A stretch of DNA of 64,000 nt from Paramecium tetraurelia (Eukaryota; Ciliophora; Oligohymenophorea; Peniculida; Parameciidae): contig NW_001799399.1 in the NCBI RefSeq assembly GCF_000165425.1, positions 323,337 to 387,336 of the forward strand, written 5' to 3'. Below are positions 14,453 to 25,994 of this stretch, one piece after another; position 1 is the first letter of the stretch; the number at the start of each line of letters is the position of its first letter. The translations under genes were made by a program, and so were the position numbers. The notes under the pieces were generated by a model. It ran no database searches, had not been told where the DNA came from, and saw only the letters and a program-made list of their open reading frames with translations.

Positions 14453-15671
14453 ATGTTAACATACACTGACTTTTGTTTAAAATTAGCAACCATAGTTAAG
14501 GAAGAAAAGATAGAATCTCTGAAGGTTTAAGAGTTAGTTAATTATACACTTGATTTATTAGAAAGTACTTAATCACCTGTTGATACTTATGTATATTTTG
14601 TGATTTATTAAAAGGAAGAAGTGATTAGCAAAGAATTGAGATTTTATAAAAGTGAATGCTAATACTTGTCCCAATTACGGACAACCTTACAATTGTAGGT
14701 CAAAGTATTTATCAATATAAATTAGCAAGCAATTACAAACCCAATTATTCGAAGTAAAAGAAACAAATGCACGTCTTATTGAGATTCTAAAAACATAAAA
14801 AAAGTAAAAACTTCAAAGCAACTTGAAAACTGAAACTAACACCAACACTCAAACATAAACTTAAACTCAAAAATTGGAAATACAAAGATTGTCTTCTCGG
14901 TTAAACAAAGAATGTATTTTATTATATTTATATAGAATTTACTACTATGTCTCGATAACCCATTTTACCTATCACTCAAAAATAGTCCCAATTGGCTCCA
15001 CATCTAACAATAGAGATCAAAAACATTAGAACTCCTTTGATGGAAAGCCAAGCACCCAAGAATTTAAAGGAACTGTTTGATCAATGTGTTGCTTAATTGT
15101 ATCGAGAAAACAAGATCAAGGGGAACTTCTAGAAACAAAATAAATAAAATTGCAATAGAGACCATTAAGGTTAGTTTTTATTGACTTAAGAATCAAATGA
15201 TATTTCATTTTCAAAACTGGATATCAAGACTCTAACCGAAAGGTATACCAAAGTCAATCAAATAATTTAGATTCTTTTTGAATCCTCATTTTATTAAGAT
15301 GGTTGAAGCTTAGATATTTGATATTAAGTGTTGCAATTTCAAGGCTTGTATCTATAATTAAAGATAAATCTAATAATAAATCGATTCAGGCCTTTATAAA
15401 GAGGAAATTCAATAAACTCAACTGCCTAAAAGAAGTCTCACCTTTAGATAGGATAATAGAAGTAAAAGTGTTGGTAAAAATGAGGGTATTGTGATTGTCA
15501 ATTAAGATAGATTACAAACTTTAATATTAGTATTTATATTAGGAAATTTAAAGACTTGAAAAAGAGATTGTCTCTACATCTACAAATAGATTTACAGTCT
15601 AAGAACTGAAATTGCAATTGAGGGAGGCAAAGGAAAAACTTGTAGAAATATAATCTAAGATTTTAAATTGA
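14453..15671 (+). CDS. Coiled-coil protein with T/N/Q repeat
   Basis: About 370 residues, unrecognised. It begins 31 bases after the previous stop. The N-terminal region (MLTYTDFCLKLATIVKEEKI) is helical, followed by coiled coils (QLQTQLFEVKETNARLIEIL) and a short Thr-Asn/Thr-Gln repeat (TETNTNTQTQTQTQ). The C-terminus ends in another heptad helix (FTVQELKLQLREAKEKLVEI). Introns are needed near 14,700, 14,910-14,935, 15,240-15,270 and 15,470-15,495 (GTATTGTGATTG...AGATAG). The last choice gives the only frame that stays open to TGA 15669-15671. No catalytic or membrane motif. It is probably cytoskeletal, but that is only inference from composition. Confidence 0.6.
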
Positions 15672-15684
15672 ATAATATTATTAT

Positions 15685-16900
15685 TCACATTAAATTCAAC
15701 AATTTTTTGAACTCCTTGGTGTATTTATCTGATGTATCGTATTAGTCCCAAATCTGAAAATCTAAGTCTATAATTTGATAATTATCTAATTGTTTCAGAT
15801 GTCTTTTTGTTAAGTATTATCTATTACCTTTGCTACATTAACCAATTTGGAGATTTTCTTAAGACTTCCTTATCTAAATTTTATATAAAATGAGTTGGCC
15901 CATTGCAATTTATTAAAAATTTGTCTTCAACAAAAAAGTCGATTTCATAAATGGCCACTTTCTGCTGATATTTATATTTCAAATTCAATTTTTTTATTAG
16001 TTGTTCGATATTCGATTCGAAAGACGAGATCTTTTTTTCAATAACATCATCCTTGGTTCTAATTAAATTAGGGAAGTTGTCATTCTCGAAGTAATCTACC
16101 GTCATGTTATTTTCCTTTCTATCCAAAAGCATCCTACATATTTAATAGTCTTTGCAAAAGTAATCAAAAAAGGCTCTATATTTATTGTCCTTATTGCACT
16201 AGGGATAATCATACTTCTGCATGATGAGTTCTGGATATAAATTAAACATTAGCTATGTAAACTAATACTAGAATTTCGATAAATAGATATGTTTTTTCGA
16301 ACTCATGAACTTATTTTGCAATATTTCCAATAATTAGAATAGCTTCTCCTCTTAAAAATCACTTAATAAGACTTGATTACTAGCAATGTGAATATGCTAT
16401 ACTAAATCTTGGATCCCAAAAACTTAAGAGCAGATAATGACATTTTTATGCATAAGCTCTGGCCAAAATTGATCTTTTATTCCTAATTTATATAGACAAT
16501 GAGAAATTGACTACAATTGCTTAATTTAAATTTGATCTTATTTACTCTTTAATTGATTGAGAATAAAACAAATTAACTTATCATCGTATAACAGAACGTT
16601 GCTTAGGGTTAAGAATAGTTAAACTAAATTTGAAATATCTAAGGCAGGTTCAAAATTTCTATATTGTCTAAAGCAATTAGCAATCATTTCTTTGATAATG
16701 ACTCCACAATTTCTTCTTTCGTGGAACCCTCCTAAAAATATTATTTTATTAAATAATTCTTAATGAGTTTCCTTCTTCAACATTTCGTTTGAACACAAAA
16801 ATGGAGATTTTAAGAAGTGTTTATACATTAAAATGGGATCTTCAATTTTCAACTATTTGGTTAAAGCTGCTTTGGCGGCATTAAAAATCGGATTCTACAT
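15685..16900 (-). CDS. RAP-domain protein, probably mitochondrial RNA-binding
   Basis: About 404 residues, apparently intronless. The C-terminal domain contains VAIYEIDFFVEDKFLINCNG followed by PTHF. This matches the RAP domain core (hydrophobic-E-V/I-D-x-F-hydrophobic ... D/N-G-P-x-H-F), a restriction-endonuclease-like fold found in FASTK and other organelle RNA-processing proteins. The upstream part is helical repeat-like (LFNKIIFLGGFHERRN, LDISNLVQLFLTLSNVLLYD), as in FASTK-type and octotricopeptide-type proteins. RAP proteins generally act on mitochondrial or plastid RNA. No clear presequence is visible at MQNPIFNAAKAALTKQLKIE. The gene converges on the coiled-coil gene, with only 13 bases between the two stops. 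Start ATG 16898-16900, stop TGA 15685-15687. Confidence 0.78.
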
Positions 16901-16970
16901 TTGATTATTATTTGATAAAATTTATTTTAACTTGATAACAAAATTTAATATAATATTAATTCATACATTT

Positions 16971-18170
16971 AGATTTGATATAGGATGGTAAAACTTGGCT
17001 TTTAAAGGGGAGATAAATTTTGGAGAAAAAACAGGCACATATAAATGGGGATCTTCTTACACTATGGTCCTTTGACTAATAAGTGAAAATGATCTTTAAA
17101 AACTATTATTGACTGAGGATGGTTAACCTGAAAGCTATGATTCATTTTCCTCCATAATTATAGATTATTGTAGTTACTCTTAAATATTTTGATGTTCTTT
17201 CTAAGCCTGCTTTCGTTTCCACTCTTCATAATAAGGGTTTACTTTTTTTTGTTATTTTTAAATTATTACAGATTAAGATAATTTTTGTTGATAATTTTAA
17301 GTATCATTTTAGAAGGTACTTTCATCATCTTGCCTATTACTTTAAGTTAAATATGATGGTAAGATATTGTTAGTGCTTGTTTCATTTAATTAATTTTTTT
17401 TCTTATCTAACCAGGCTTAATAAAAAGGACTAATTGATTTTTTTTATGTAGATATAATTTCACTTTAAACTTTCCTATCATCTTTCATTTAGTTTTTTTC
17501 TTACTATAGTTTCAATACTTCAGCCTATTATCTCTTGAGTTCATCAATTTCTGTTTATTTCCAAGTTTAGATCAATTATTTTTGTTTCTATTTCTATAAT
17601 TGTATTATTTCCATTTGACTTGGAATATGTAAAAAATGAGATTTAACACTGCTGGTCATTGATTAATTCAAATTATTCATCGATTGATTAAGTCTGTCTT
17701 CATTATGAGATGGTTTAGGTTTTACAGATTACGACTTTAAAGGTGTTTTTTTGATTGGTTGTGTTTTTGTGTCATTTTAAATTTGTGGTTTTTTGGACAC
17801 AAAAGATGTGGTGAAATTGGTTGATTTAGAATTGAAGATGGATGACTGTTACTTAATTTCTATTATACCACACTTATATTACTATAGAACTTGAAGAGCA
17901 TGTGTACTATGCTTATGTATGGAAGAATTGAAGAATATCTAAAGATTTAATTGAATTTTACATTCTCAAGATCTCTTCCTTTGTAAATATTAAGAGCTGC
18001 TCTCCCCCCAGGATGTCGATCAGCAAAATCTGTCAAATCATAAACTGAGTTGCGATACACATAGAGCAATCTTATTACATCTTTTATAATAATTTATGTT
18101 ACCTATTTGAAGCTTATTGTTCCTTCTAAAAACTTTAAAATGAAGAGAATTTTTAGAGATGTTTGCTCAT
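16971..18170 (-). CDS. Cytochrome b5 domain fused to a long Gln-rich tail
   Basis: About 380 residues. An N-terminal cytochrome b5 heme-binding domain spans roughly residues 20-90: NSVYDLTDFADRHPGGRAAL carries the first heme-ligand histidine in HPGG, and KHSTHALQVLQQYKCGII carries the second histidine in HS. The remaining ~290 residues are a Lys/Gln/Ser-rich tail with a coiled-coil stretch (EIIQLQKQKQKQLIQTWKQT) and repeated short motifs such as NPYYEEWKRKQ and SPFYQAWLDKKK. Two introns near the start (32 and 23 nt) must be removed to join the heme-ligand halves. There is no C-terminal membrane anchor, unlike microsomal cytochrome b5. The partner enzyme is unknown. Start ATG 18168-18170, stop TGA 16971-16973. 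Confidence 0.82.
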
Positions 18171-18982
18171 AAATTTAATTTAATAATGATAAATTTTATA
18201 AATCTTAATATAATTCAATTATAACTTCATTGTTATTTCTATAGTGCTAATCTTCTTCATTATTAATTCCTTGTTTTTGTTCTCATCTTATCATTTTAAT
18301 AACAACCTTTATATTTTTATATTACTAAATCGAATTTTTTATTTGAATTAATATTATCTTTTTACTTCTAAGTTAAAAGAGACCTTGAATTTTACGACGT
18401 TCAGTTTATAATTATATAATAAACCACTAAATAAATTGAACATGAATTATTATATTAAACCATTTGGTACAATCAAAAGAAAATTATCTCAAATTTGATT
18501 TTATTCATATTTTATAGATAAGTTATTTTTATTCTAAAAATCATTTAAGATTTGAAATAAAATAATCTTGAGATTAGTATTTAGTCAATTTTTTTAATTA
18601 ATTTACCAAATATATCAAACTTGAAACAAGTCTGATGATAAAAAATGTCAGATGTATTAGTATTATCAAATTTAATAAATAATAATCATATTTATTCTTT
18701 AATTTTACTTAGTTCCTCGATGATAGAGATGAAAAAATTATAAAATCAACTTTAAATTTAAAAACATGATTGTTGAATCATATTATATTTTAAGTTTATA
18801 TAAAATGATTACACAATATATATTACATTATAGAAATAGGAATCTCTTAGTTGAATTTTATAGATTTTGTAGTCTTAATTGAGATGGAAATTTATTATTT
18901 ATTAATTTATAAAGAAATGGATTATAATAAAATTAATAATACATCATGTAATTATATTAGTGATCAATAGCAAATATATTTA
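18171..18982. other. Long AT-rich intergenic region
   Basis: About 810 bases between divergently transcribed genes (cytochrome b5 fusion on minus, CDC50 on plus). It is one of the longest gene-free stretches here. I see no sustained ciliate-code frame, no tRNA fold and no obvious repeat; only AT-rich sequence. Confidence 0.55.
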
Positions 18983-20082
18983 ATGAGTCCTCTTAATTCG
19001 ATTAATCCAGATAAGAAGATGTATAGATTGCTTTAATTTTAAGGTTGTTAATTTTTTAAGAGAACCAAAAGCGTCCAAGAAATTATCATACTAGTATCCA
19101 GTTGTAGAGGAAGCATCTTCATACTGGGATCGATTACTAGCAGGAAGATTAGATTCAATCTCATTAATACCAACAACTAAATGTGCAGTGTTTACTTTGT
19201 TCCTGATATCATTTTATATGGGTTTGTTCGGATTAATTTTGTTTGGAGTCTCTACCAACATAGTAGAAATAAGGATACCTTACGGTGAAGAATGTGATCA
19301 ATAAAGCTTTTGCAACATTACATTCTTTGTAGATGAACTAATGGCCACACCGGTTTATGTGTATTACGAGCTCTCCAACTTCTATTCTAATGATCTAAAG
19401 TTTCTATATATTCTTACTTTTAAGTTTCATTAAGTCTATCAATAAGGATTAGTTAATGGGCTATGACATTGATTAGGAGAAGTATTGTCCCAATGCTTAC
19501 TTGCAATCTCAGATGATTAGATAAAATATCAGTGCTAGTGGCCATCACCTGTATTTTGATAAGGCAAATCCCTGTGGTTTGGCAGCCAAGTACATTTTCA
19601 ATGGTAATGTGAATTGTGATATTCTAAGACACCTTCTATATAATGAACACAGACAAATTGACAATCAATGTAACCAACCTGTTGTTGCCCATGTATAAGA
19701 AGCAATTTAAAAGACATGAATATTACTTCAAGCAGTGGTTAGATGTAGAGAATGGTACAAAAATTAAATTAATTAACTAGAGTAGGTTGAAAGTTGGTTC
19801 ATACCCTAAGTGCATTCAAGTAGATTTATTCTATATGGCATAATAAATGGTAATTTAAATCAAGGAAGTTATAAATTCTATGTGAACAATTAGTATCCAA
19901 TATCAGTTTTTGGAGGAGAGAAGACACTCATACTTTAGAGTGCATCAGAATTGGGAACCAAAGGTTTAACTATAGGTTTAGTGCTTCTTGGAGGTAGTGG
20001 ATTAAGTGCATTATCCTCTCTAATGTTGTTCATGCTAAAGAGAAGTAAATCTAAAACATAGGTATAACAAGAATAAATTTGA
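18983..20082 (+). CDS. CDC50/LEM3 family P4-ATPase beta subunit
   Basis: About 320 residues with the two-TM CDC50 layout. TM1 is near VFTLFLISFYMGLFGLILFG. The exoplasmic domain holds ELSNFYSNDLNFIKSINKDQ, the family's NFYQN-like segment, and ANPCGLAAKYIFN. It continues with NEQVESWFIPQVHSSRFILY, then NNQYPISVFGGEKTLILQSA, followed by TM2 (GLTIGLVLLGGSGLSALSSL). CDC50 proteins are obligatory partners of lipid-flipping P4-ATPases and guide their exit from the ER. Introns needed include GTTTCTATATATTC...TTTAAG, GTAATGTGAATTG...TCTAAG and GTACAAAAATTAA...AACTAG. The N-terminal exon is uncertain: a roughly 40-nt intron near 19,020-19,060 would connect the ATG at 18983 to the domain frame. Stop TGA is at 20080-20082. 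Confidence 0.85.
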
Positions 20083-20119
20083 ATAATATGTTTCATAATT
20101 TATATTTTGTATTCAATAT

Positions 20120-20527
20120 TCATTAAGTAAATATGTAGATCAATATCAATATTCTTGAAAGATGCTGCAGTGGGGCATGATTATTCAAAATATCGCATTA
20201 CTCTTATAAACAATCGACCAAGAGTTTTGCATCATCATTTTACAATTTTGCATATTAAGTACTCACACATTCCCCCAAATATTGGTCAGTATCGTATTTG
20301 AAATCGTCTAAACAAAGAGTCTTACCCTGAACATACAGTCCTAAGCAAATGTCTTTTAATAGGCAATCCTGATATTATTAATAGCATTATTAATTGTACC
20401 CCAGAACATATGTCAAACACTAAATAATAATTAGAGTTAAGAATACTTCTTTCATTTTTGCAACTGACTTAGTTTAACTTAAATTGGTCAATAATCCGAT
20501 CAGCAATAAAACGAAGATTATTTTCAT
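20120..20527 (-). CDS. Small secreted cysteine-rich protein
   Basis: About 125 residues. MKIIFVLLLIGLLTNLSQTK is a clear signal peptide. The mature part has about eight cysteines in a helical context (CYQQYQDCLLKDICLGLY, then KTLCLDDF, GECVST, LVDCLQEQCDIL), suggesting a disulfide-stabilised, exported protein. One intron (GTATTCTTAACTC...TATTTAG) lies just after the signal sequence. I do not recognise the family. It is encoded just 19 bases downstream of the gamma-glutamyl hydrolase stop on the same strand, so both secretory/lysosomal products are neighbours. The exact C-terminus could be altered by an unrecognised intron. Start ATG 20525-20527, stop TGA 20120-20122. Confidence 0.68.
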
Positions 20528-20546
20528 ATATTAATTTATAAATACA

Positions 20547-21553
20547 TCATGACTATTCTTAAAATTCTGCATCATCCATCGCTTAGAGTCTTTGAAATAT
20601 ATAAACTTGATTGTAGTTCTAATTTATTGGTTGTATAGGATTGTAATTAAAAATGAGTTTGTTTAAATCTAGACTAAATTTATTAGAATTCATTCTGCAA
20701 GATTGAATAAATTAATAACTATGGATTCTACTAAATTGAATGGCATGAACTGAATGATTGGCAGGGATAGTCCATTCAAATGGGTTTTTCTCTGGGTGAT
20801 ATTAAAACGAGTAAAATGGCATGTTAATCCCATCTGTAGAAGTAATGAATAGTTATCCATCTTCATCAGTTTGTGTTGAAGTGATTCTCAAATATTGCTG
20901 TAAAACAGGAGCAATTTCATATAAACTTGGTGATACTGCATGAATGTGATGATAATAGGCTAAGTTCTCATTTAATGTAGCTTTATATAATTCCTCATTC
21001 ATTTAAGAGTAAAAGTAAGCCTGTCTATAGTTGATATTTACAGGTCTAGTAACTTTGTCATTGCCCTTCACATCAATCAAAAAACTCTATAATTAATATC
21101 TATATATAAATGTACTTCAGAATAGTTGGACAAGATGTAATGCATCACTTCATGTCCTAGACAGATTCCAATGATTGGAAACCATCCACCTTCTTTGTTT
21201 ATTTTCAAAGCTTTGTTTACAAGATAGGCTACTCTCTGTGTATAGAAAGAAGGTCCTTTCAATCCTGTGGACCCTCCTGGTATCAGAATCCCATTGATGT
21301 TTTTAAATATCTCGTCTAATGTTGTGTAATTTGCTTCATAGGGAATGGGAATCACTCTTGCACCTCCTGATTCCAAAAATTTGACATATGACGCAGCTAT
21401 GTAAGTATAGTTTTCACGACCATATTCAGAAAATGTAGAAGGTTGTGTGAAAATTCCAATTACTGGCTATTCTTGAAGTTATTGGCTTGTTGATTACAAC
21501 TAATTATAGGCAATAAGCAAGGCAGAAACTAGAATTGCGATTTTTGTAATCAT
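20547..21553 (-). CDS. Gamma-glutamyl hydrolase (folate conjugase)
   Basis: About 325 residues. A signal peptide (MITKIAILVSALLIAYNQLQ) targets it to the secretory/lysosomal route. The class-I glutamine-amidotransferase-like fold (peptidase C26) is evident: PVIGIFTQPS at the start, NGILIPGGSTGLKG, the nucleophile elbow GICLGHE with the catalytic cysteine, and YQYHPEKNPFEWTIP with the catalytic histidine. The enzyme trims polyglutamate chains from folates. A 27-nt intron (GTACATTTATATA...ATTATAG) interrupts the segment after LSNYSE. ENYTYIAASYVKFLESGGAR and IPYEANYTTLDEIFKNINGI agree with the family. Start ATG 21551-21553, stop TGA 20547-20549. The assignment is secure. Confidence 0.93.
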
Positions 21554-21612
21554 TTATAATAATTAATAATAATCTAAGGATTTGTTCAGAATGTAAATAT
21601 ATAAAAATATAA

Positions 21613-24452
21613 ATGAATTAGAAATAATCTGATTTCCTCTCTGTTACGCCCAAAATCTTATCTAGTCGTAGTAGCCAGCCTAGTAAGTATTGATGCGAAA
21701 TTTAGATGAGTAGTTACTTGAGGAGACCTCTCGGAAACCCTCAATATTATTTACTAAATTAGAGAAAGTTCAAGTCTCACATGAACCAAGTGAAAGTGGG
21801 CAATCCAATGAGTCTCAAGATATGCCCCAACGATTTGAACAGGGATTCAAAAATCAGATTTGGAAAGAACGAGCTTTGAATGTCATTGTGTTAGTAGCCA
21901 GATTTGTTACTTACTTGTTGACTAATTCAGACAAATTCAAACTCCGATACTTGGAATTAAGATAATTCAAAGTTATCGGAGATTAGGCATCTGATTATAA
22001 TTATTATTTGACAAGAAGATTAATTAGAGCTAAATCCAAATAGCATTTATGTGTAAGTATGGCTTAGTATTTTATGAGTTTCATCTTAAGCTCTTCTTTA
22101 AGAAGATAGTTTACATCTTTCGCCGGATTGGGATTAGTATCTCGCCTATTACTCCAGATCACACTGTAAAATTGCTTTGGGATCTGTTCGTGTTTACAAT
22201 ACTAATTATCAACATTATATACATTCCACTGAAAATTTCATTTGATATTCAGGGATCAAATGACGGCATTGACTTTTTCCTTGAAACCTTGCCACAATAT
22301 GTATTTATTTGTGAGATTTTATTGAATTTTAATGTTGCTTATTATAGTAGAGGAATTTTGGTGTTAAATTAAGTTCAGATAATAAAACATTATTTAAAAG
22401 GGAAATTCATAACTGATTTTATAGTTTTGATTCCTTTTTTGATTGGGAGATCCAATGTTCCTTACATAGAATTCGTGTTATTGTTGAGAGTTTCAAGAGT
22501 AACTTCACAACTTATTAAAATTTTAGATTATGTTCATTTTTGAAAATTTGGTTGAAACCTTAAATTTGAGAGTCAATTTTGCTGCTGTCATTGATTTAAT
22601 ATCTTTGCTTGCAACCTTTTTGTTTGCGTCTCATCTAATAGCTTGTGTTTGGCATTTCATTGCTGTTCAAGAACACCTTTATCACAATTCAATATACACT
22701 TGGGCAGACAAGGCTCAACTAGATTCTGATTGGGTTAGTAGATATATCACCTCCTTTTATTGGGCTTGTATAACTACCTTAACAATAGGTTATGGTGACA
22801 TAACCCCAGTAATATTCATAACTATTTATTAGGTCACTCAAGTAGAAAAATTGTTTGTGATTTTTGTAACCCTACTAAGTTCAATAATATTTGGTTATAC
22901 AATCTCAAGTATTGGGGCAATATTCACATAAATCTCTGAGAATAAAAACTATCTGAGAGATAAAATGACTATGATTGATTCCTTTATCAAAAGAAGAGGA
23001 TTAAATAAGGAACTCCAAGTAAGAGTAAAGAAATTCTTTGAATACTATTTAAAGACTCAAAAGAACACAGATTTTGAATGTGAAAAACTTATGGAACATT
23101 TATCAGGAACTTTAATCAGAGAAGTCAAAATTGACTTTTACAAATCCCTATTCTTTTAATCAAAACTATTTAGATAAAATTTCTCCGATGAATTTATTTC
23201 AAATCTATGTCTTTTGGTTAAAGAATAAAGTTTTGTACCTGAAGAAGTCATTTTTCAGGAAGGACAACAAGTAGATCGAATGTATTTTATTCTAAAAGGG
23301 GAGGTTGAAGCCAATGTTAGACATAATAAATTAGTTAAGATTTATAAAAGAAGACAAGCAATAGATGAGAAAGGATTCATTTCTTAAAATTGTGCTTAAT
23401 TTACTTCCAGAGCAGTCAAATTCTCCAAACTTGCTTATGTGACCTTTGAAGATGTGTTAAGTTTGCTATAATTAAATAAGGAAGATCTGGAAAAATATTA
23501 TAGAATTAAACATTAAATACAATTTGGAGGAAGGATTAAATTTAGTGGATGCGAACTTTGTTATCAAAATCACATTTTTACAAAGTGTCCTTTTGTCTTT
23601 TACACACCCAACAATATGAGATTATACAAAAAAAAGCATAATTAGGATTAGTAGAACCGATTATTTTAATAAAGAAGAATATCCTAAAAGTTATTTACTC
23701 ATAAATCTATAATTAATTTAAGACTACTTTAAAAGAATGTCTTAGAATATGGAAATTCTACATTTCTGTATTCTGATCTTCTACCTGATTGTGATTTCTT
23801 TTAAATTAATAAAAATGATGAAATTAATTGTTATGGTGATGGTTAATCAATTTCTGAAGAGTCATTGGTTTCACCTGATAACTCAGGAACTTAATTTAAA
23901 CACTAATTTTCATCCTAATCGTAATAGGGTAATTACATGGCTCAATCAATTCAAAAAAATTTGAATAGAATTCAGTAAGAACCTGGAATATCTTCCATGC
24001 GTGTCAAAATTACCAAAAGCACTAAAAAATAGACTGTTAATACATCAAACTAAAAAATTGCTTGTGATGGTGAAGATTTAAAGGAACCTACTTAAGATCT
24101 CAAATTCATTTTAAAGAGATAAAATAGTAGTAGATAATTATTCGATTAATAATTAAAACCCAATAAAGGTATAAACCTTGAACCCACGTAAATTTAATTA
24201 ATCGAAATGGAAATTGTTAAAAATATTTTTGAGGAACATGAACATTAGATAGATTCTATAAAAGAGTTTGAATTTTATGACATAAAATTTAATCTTAGCA
24301 ATATTATCAAAGATCTATTCACAAAAAAAAGGAAAAAAATGATGTTTTAAATTAGTAGAAAACGATAAAAGAAATAATTATTTTGTGTTTTAAACAAAAA
24401 AGATTAAAATTAAAATGCTATCAATAATAGTTTTTGCCAAGCGGATTCATGA
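21613..24452 (+). CDS. Cyclic-nucleotide-binding, voltage-type K+ channel
   Basis: About 900 residues. Six-TM core: S1 near LLWDLFVFTILIINIIYIPL; S4-like FVLLLRVSR; S5 VIDLISLLATFLFASHLIAC; pore helix YITSFYWACITTLTIGYGD with the K+-selective IGYGD filter; then S6. The C-linker (IKRRGLNKELQVRVKKFFEY) leads into a cyclic-nucleotide-binding fold (VPEEVIFQEGQQVDRMYFIL, KGEVEANV). The ~350-residue tail is Gln/Asn/Ser-rich. Introns needed: GTAAGTATTGATG...TTTAG, GTAAGTATGGC...ATGAG, GTAACTTCACAAC...TTTAG and GTAATATTCATAA...TTAG, the last restoring DITPVTQVEKLF. CNG/HCN/EAG-type channels of this sort are a large family in Paramecium and regulate membrane potential. Start ATG 21613-21615, stop TGA 24450-24452. 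Confidence 0.9.
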
Positions 24453-24600
24453 TTATAAATTAAGATAAGATATGATTTCATTATATAACATTTTCATGAA
24501 CTCAATCTTGTAGATATATTATTTATAAAGAATTTGGGACATATATTTTGATCTTATTTAACAATCATATCAGAATAATCAAACCTAAATCAAAATAAAA

Positions 24601-25740
24601 TCATTTAGCAGAACTAGCCAAGATGGTTTGTACATCTTCTCTACCAAGCAGGGTTTAAAGACGAGTGACATATTATTTATAATCTTCATCTGAAAATGCT
24701 GAATAATACTCAATAGCCTAAATATTATAAAAACTAAGTTACTTATTAATATGAACTCATTAGATTGTTTAAAGAGTTTTTATTGAGATTCTTAGATAGC
24801 TCTATTTCATTTAAACTCATTTATTGCAAAAGGTCATTAATTTAAATGGTCTCAAATTTTTATAACGTAACATCATCTTAATTAAATTTTTTTACGTTTT
24901 AGCCTAATTTATATGAAGTAATTGTGTTTTAAAGTTAATCTAAGTTTGCAGAAGTCAATGTTTAGACAATTAAGCTACCATCGTTCATTTGCCAATTTAA
25001 TAATAAGTTTTTTTAAACTCTCTCAATTTTCTACAAGTTTGCTATGCTATAATAATTTAACAAAATGGATTCTTTGTTTTGGTATTCAAGGTTTAGTAAA
25101 TGACTATCACTAATCAAGATAGTTCTTGGGAATTATTTCCCATTTATTATTTATTTACATTGCAAATATTCGACATTCTCTAAACCAATATTTAAATCAA
25201 ATTCTGAATTCTCTTAATATTTTCCTAATTGTAGCAGATAATCTTTATTATTTCGATTATTAATAATTGCTTCCTAATATTACAATAAACAAAATTACTA
25301 GAAATGGTGGGAACATTTTAACAATTTCATAAAGCAATATTGAAGGACTCCATGGCCCAGAAATAATGTTTTCTAGATAATCTCGACCATCAGACAAGGT
25401 TGGTTTAGTAACCTTAGATTTATTTTTAAAGCTACTTAGCTTAATATATGAACTTTTGGAAAAACAAATGGAAATCTACTATCTAAGTATAATGCAAAAA
25501 TGATGGGTTTTTTTGAATTTAATTAATGAATTGGAGGCATCTCAACCTACTTTAATGAGACAGTTTACAATTATTTATAAATTAGGACTTAATGTTTTTA
25601 GTGTTATTTTAAAATCTTCATTTTTCAATTATGCCAAAGATTGAATTTCTATTATGTTAAATTTGATTACCTTTTTTAATTCGTTTGACTTGTATTTCAT
25701 TTTTGAAGATTTCTGTAATTATACCCTCGGCATTATCCAT
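24601..25740 (-). CDS. E2/UEV-like fold protein, uncharacterised
   Basis: About 350 residues. The N-terminal 150 residues read like a ubiquitin-conjugating (UBC/UEV/RWD) fold: a leading helix, PPIHQLNSKKPIIFALYL, RFPFVFPKVHI (compare Y-P-F-x-P-P-K-V in E2s), and DGRDYLENIISGPWSPSILL, which aligns with the N-G-x-I-C-L-D-I-L-x-x-x-W-S-P motif. The active-site cysteine position is not a clear C, suggesting an inactive UEV-type variant. The C-terminal 200 residues (ILISDSHLLNLEYQNKESIL ...) look beta-rich and end FSDEDYKQYVTRLQTLLGRE. Several introns are needed, e.g. GTAATCAAATTTAAC...AATAG near the start, and some central junctions remain unsure. Start ATG 25738-25740, stop TGA 24601-24603. Confidence 0.55.
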
Positions 25741-25994
25741 ATTATTAAATATTAAATATAAAAATAAAAATCATAGAATTGATTTTAAAGATGAATAATT
25801 AAAGTTCTCTTTTAAGTTTAAGCCCTCATTTTGATCTATAAATCAAATAAACATACTGAAAATCAATATAATATTTAAATGAATGATACTCAGATTATGA
25901 ACAAATTGTTTCTATAACCAGTGTATAGTTATATATATATATGATATTATAAATAATTACAAAGAGGAATTGGCTTTAAAATAGAAATTTATTT

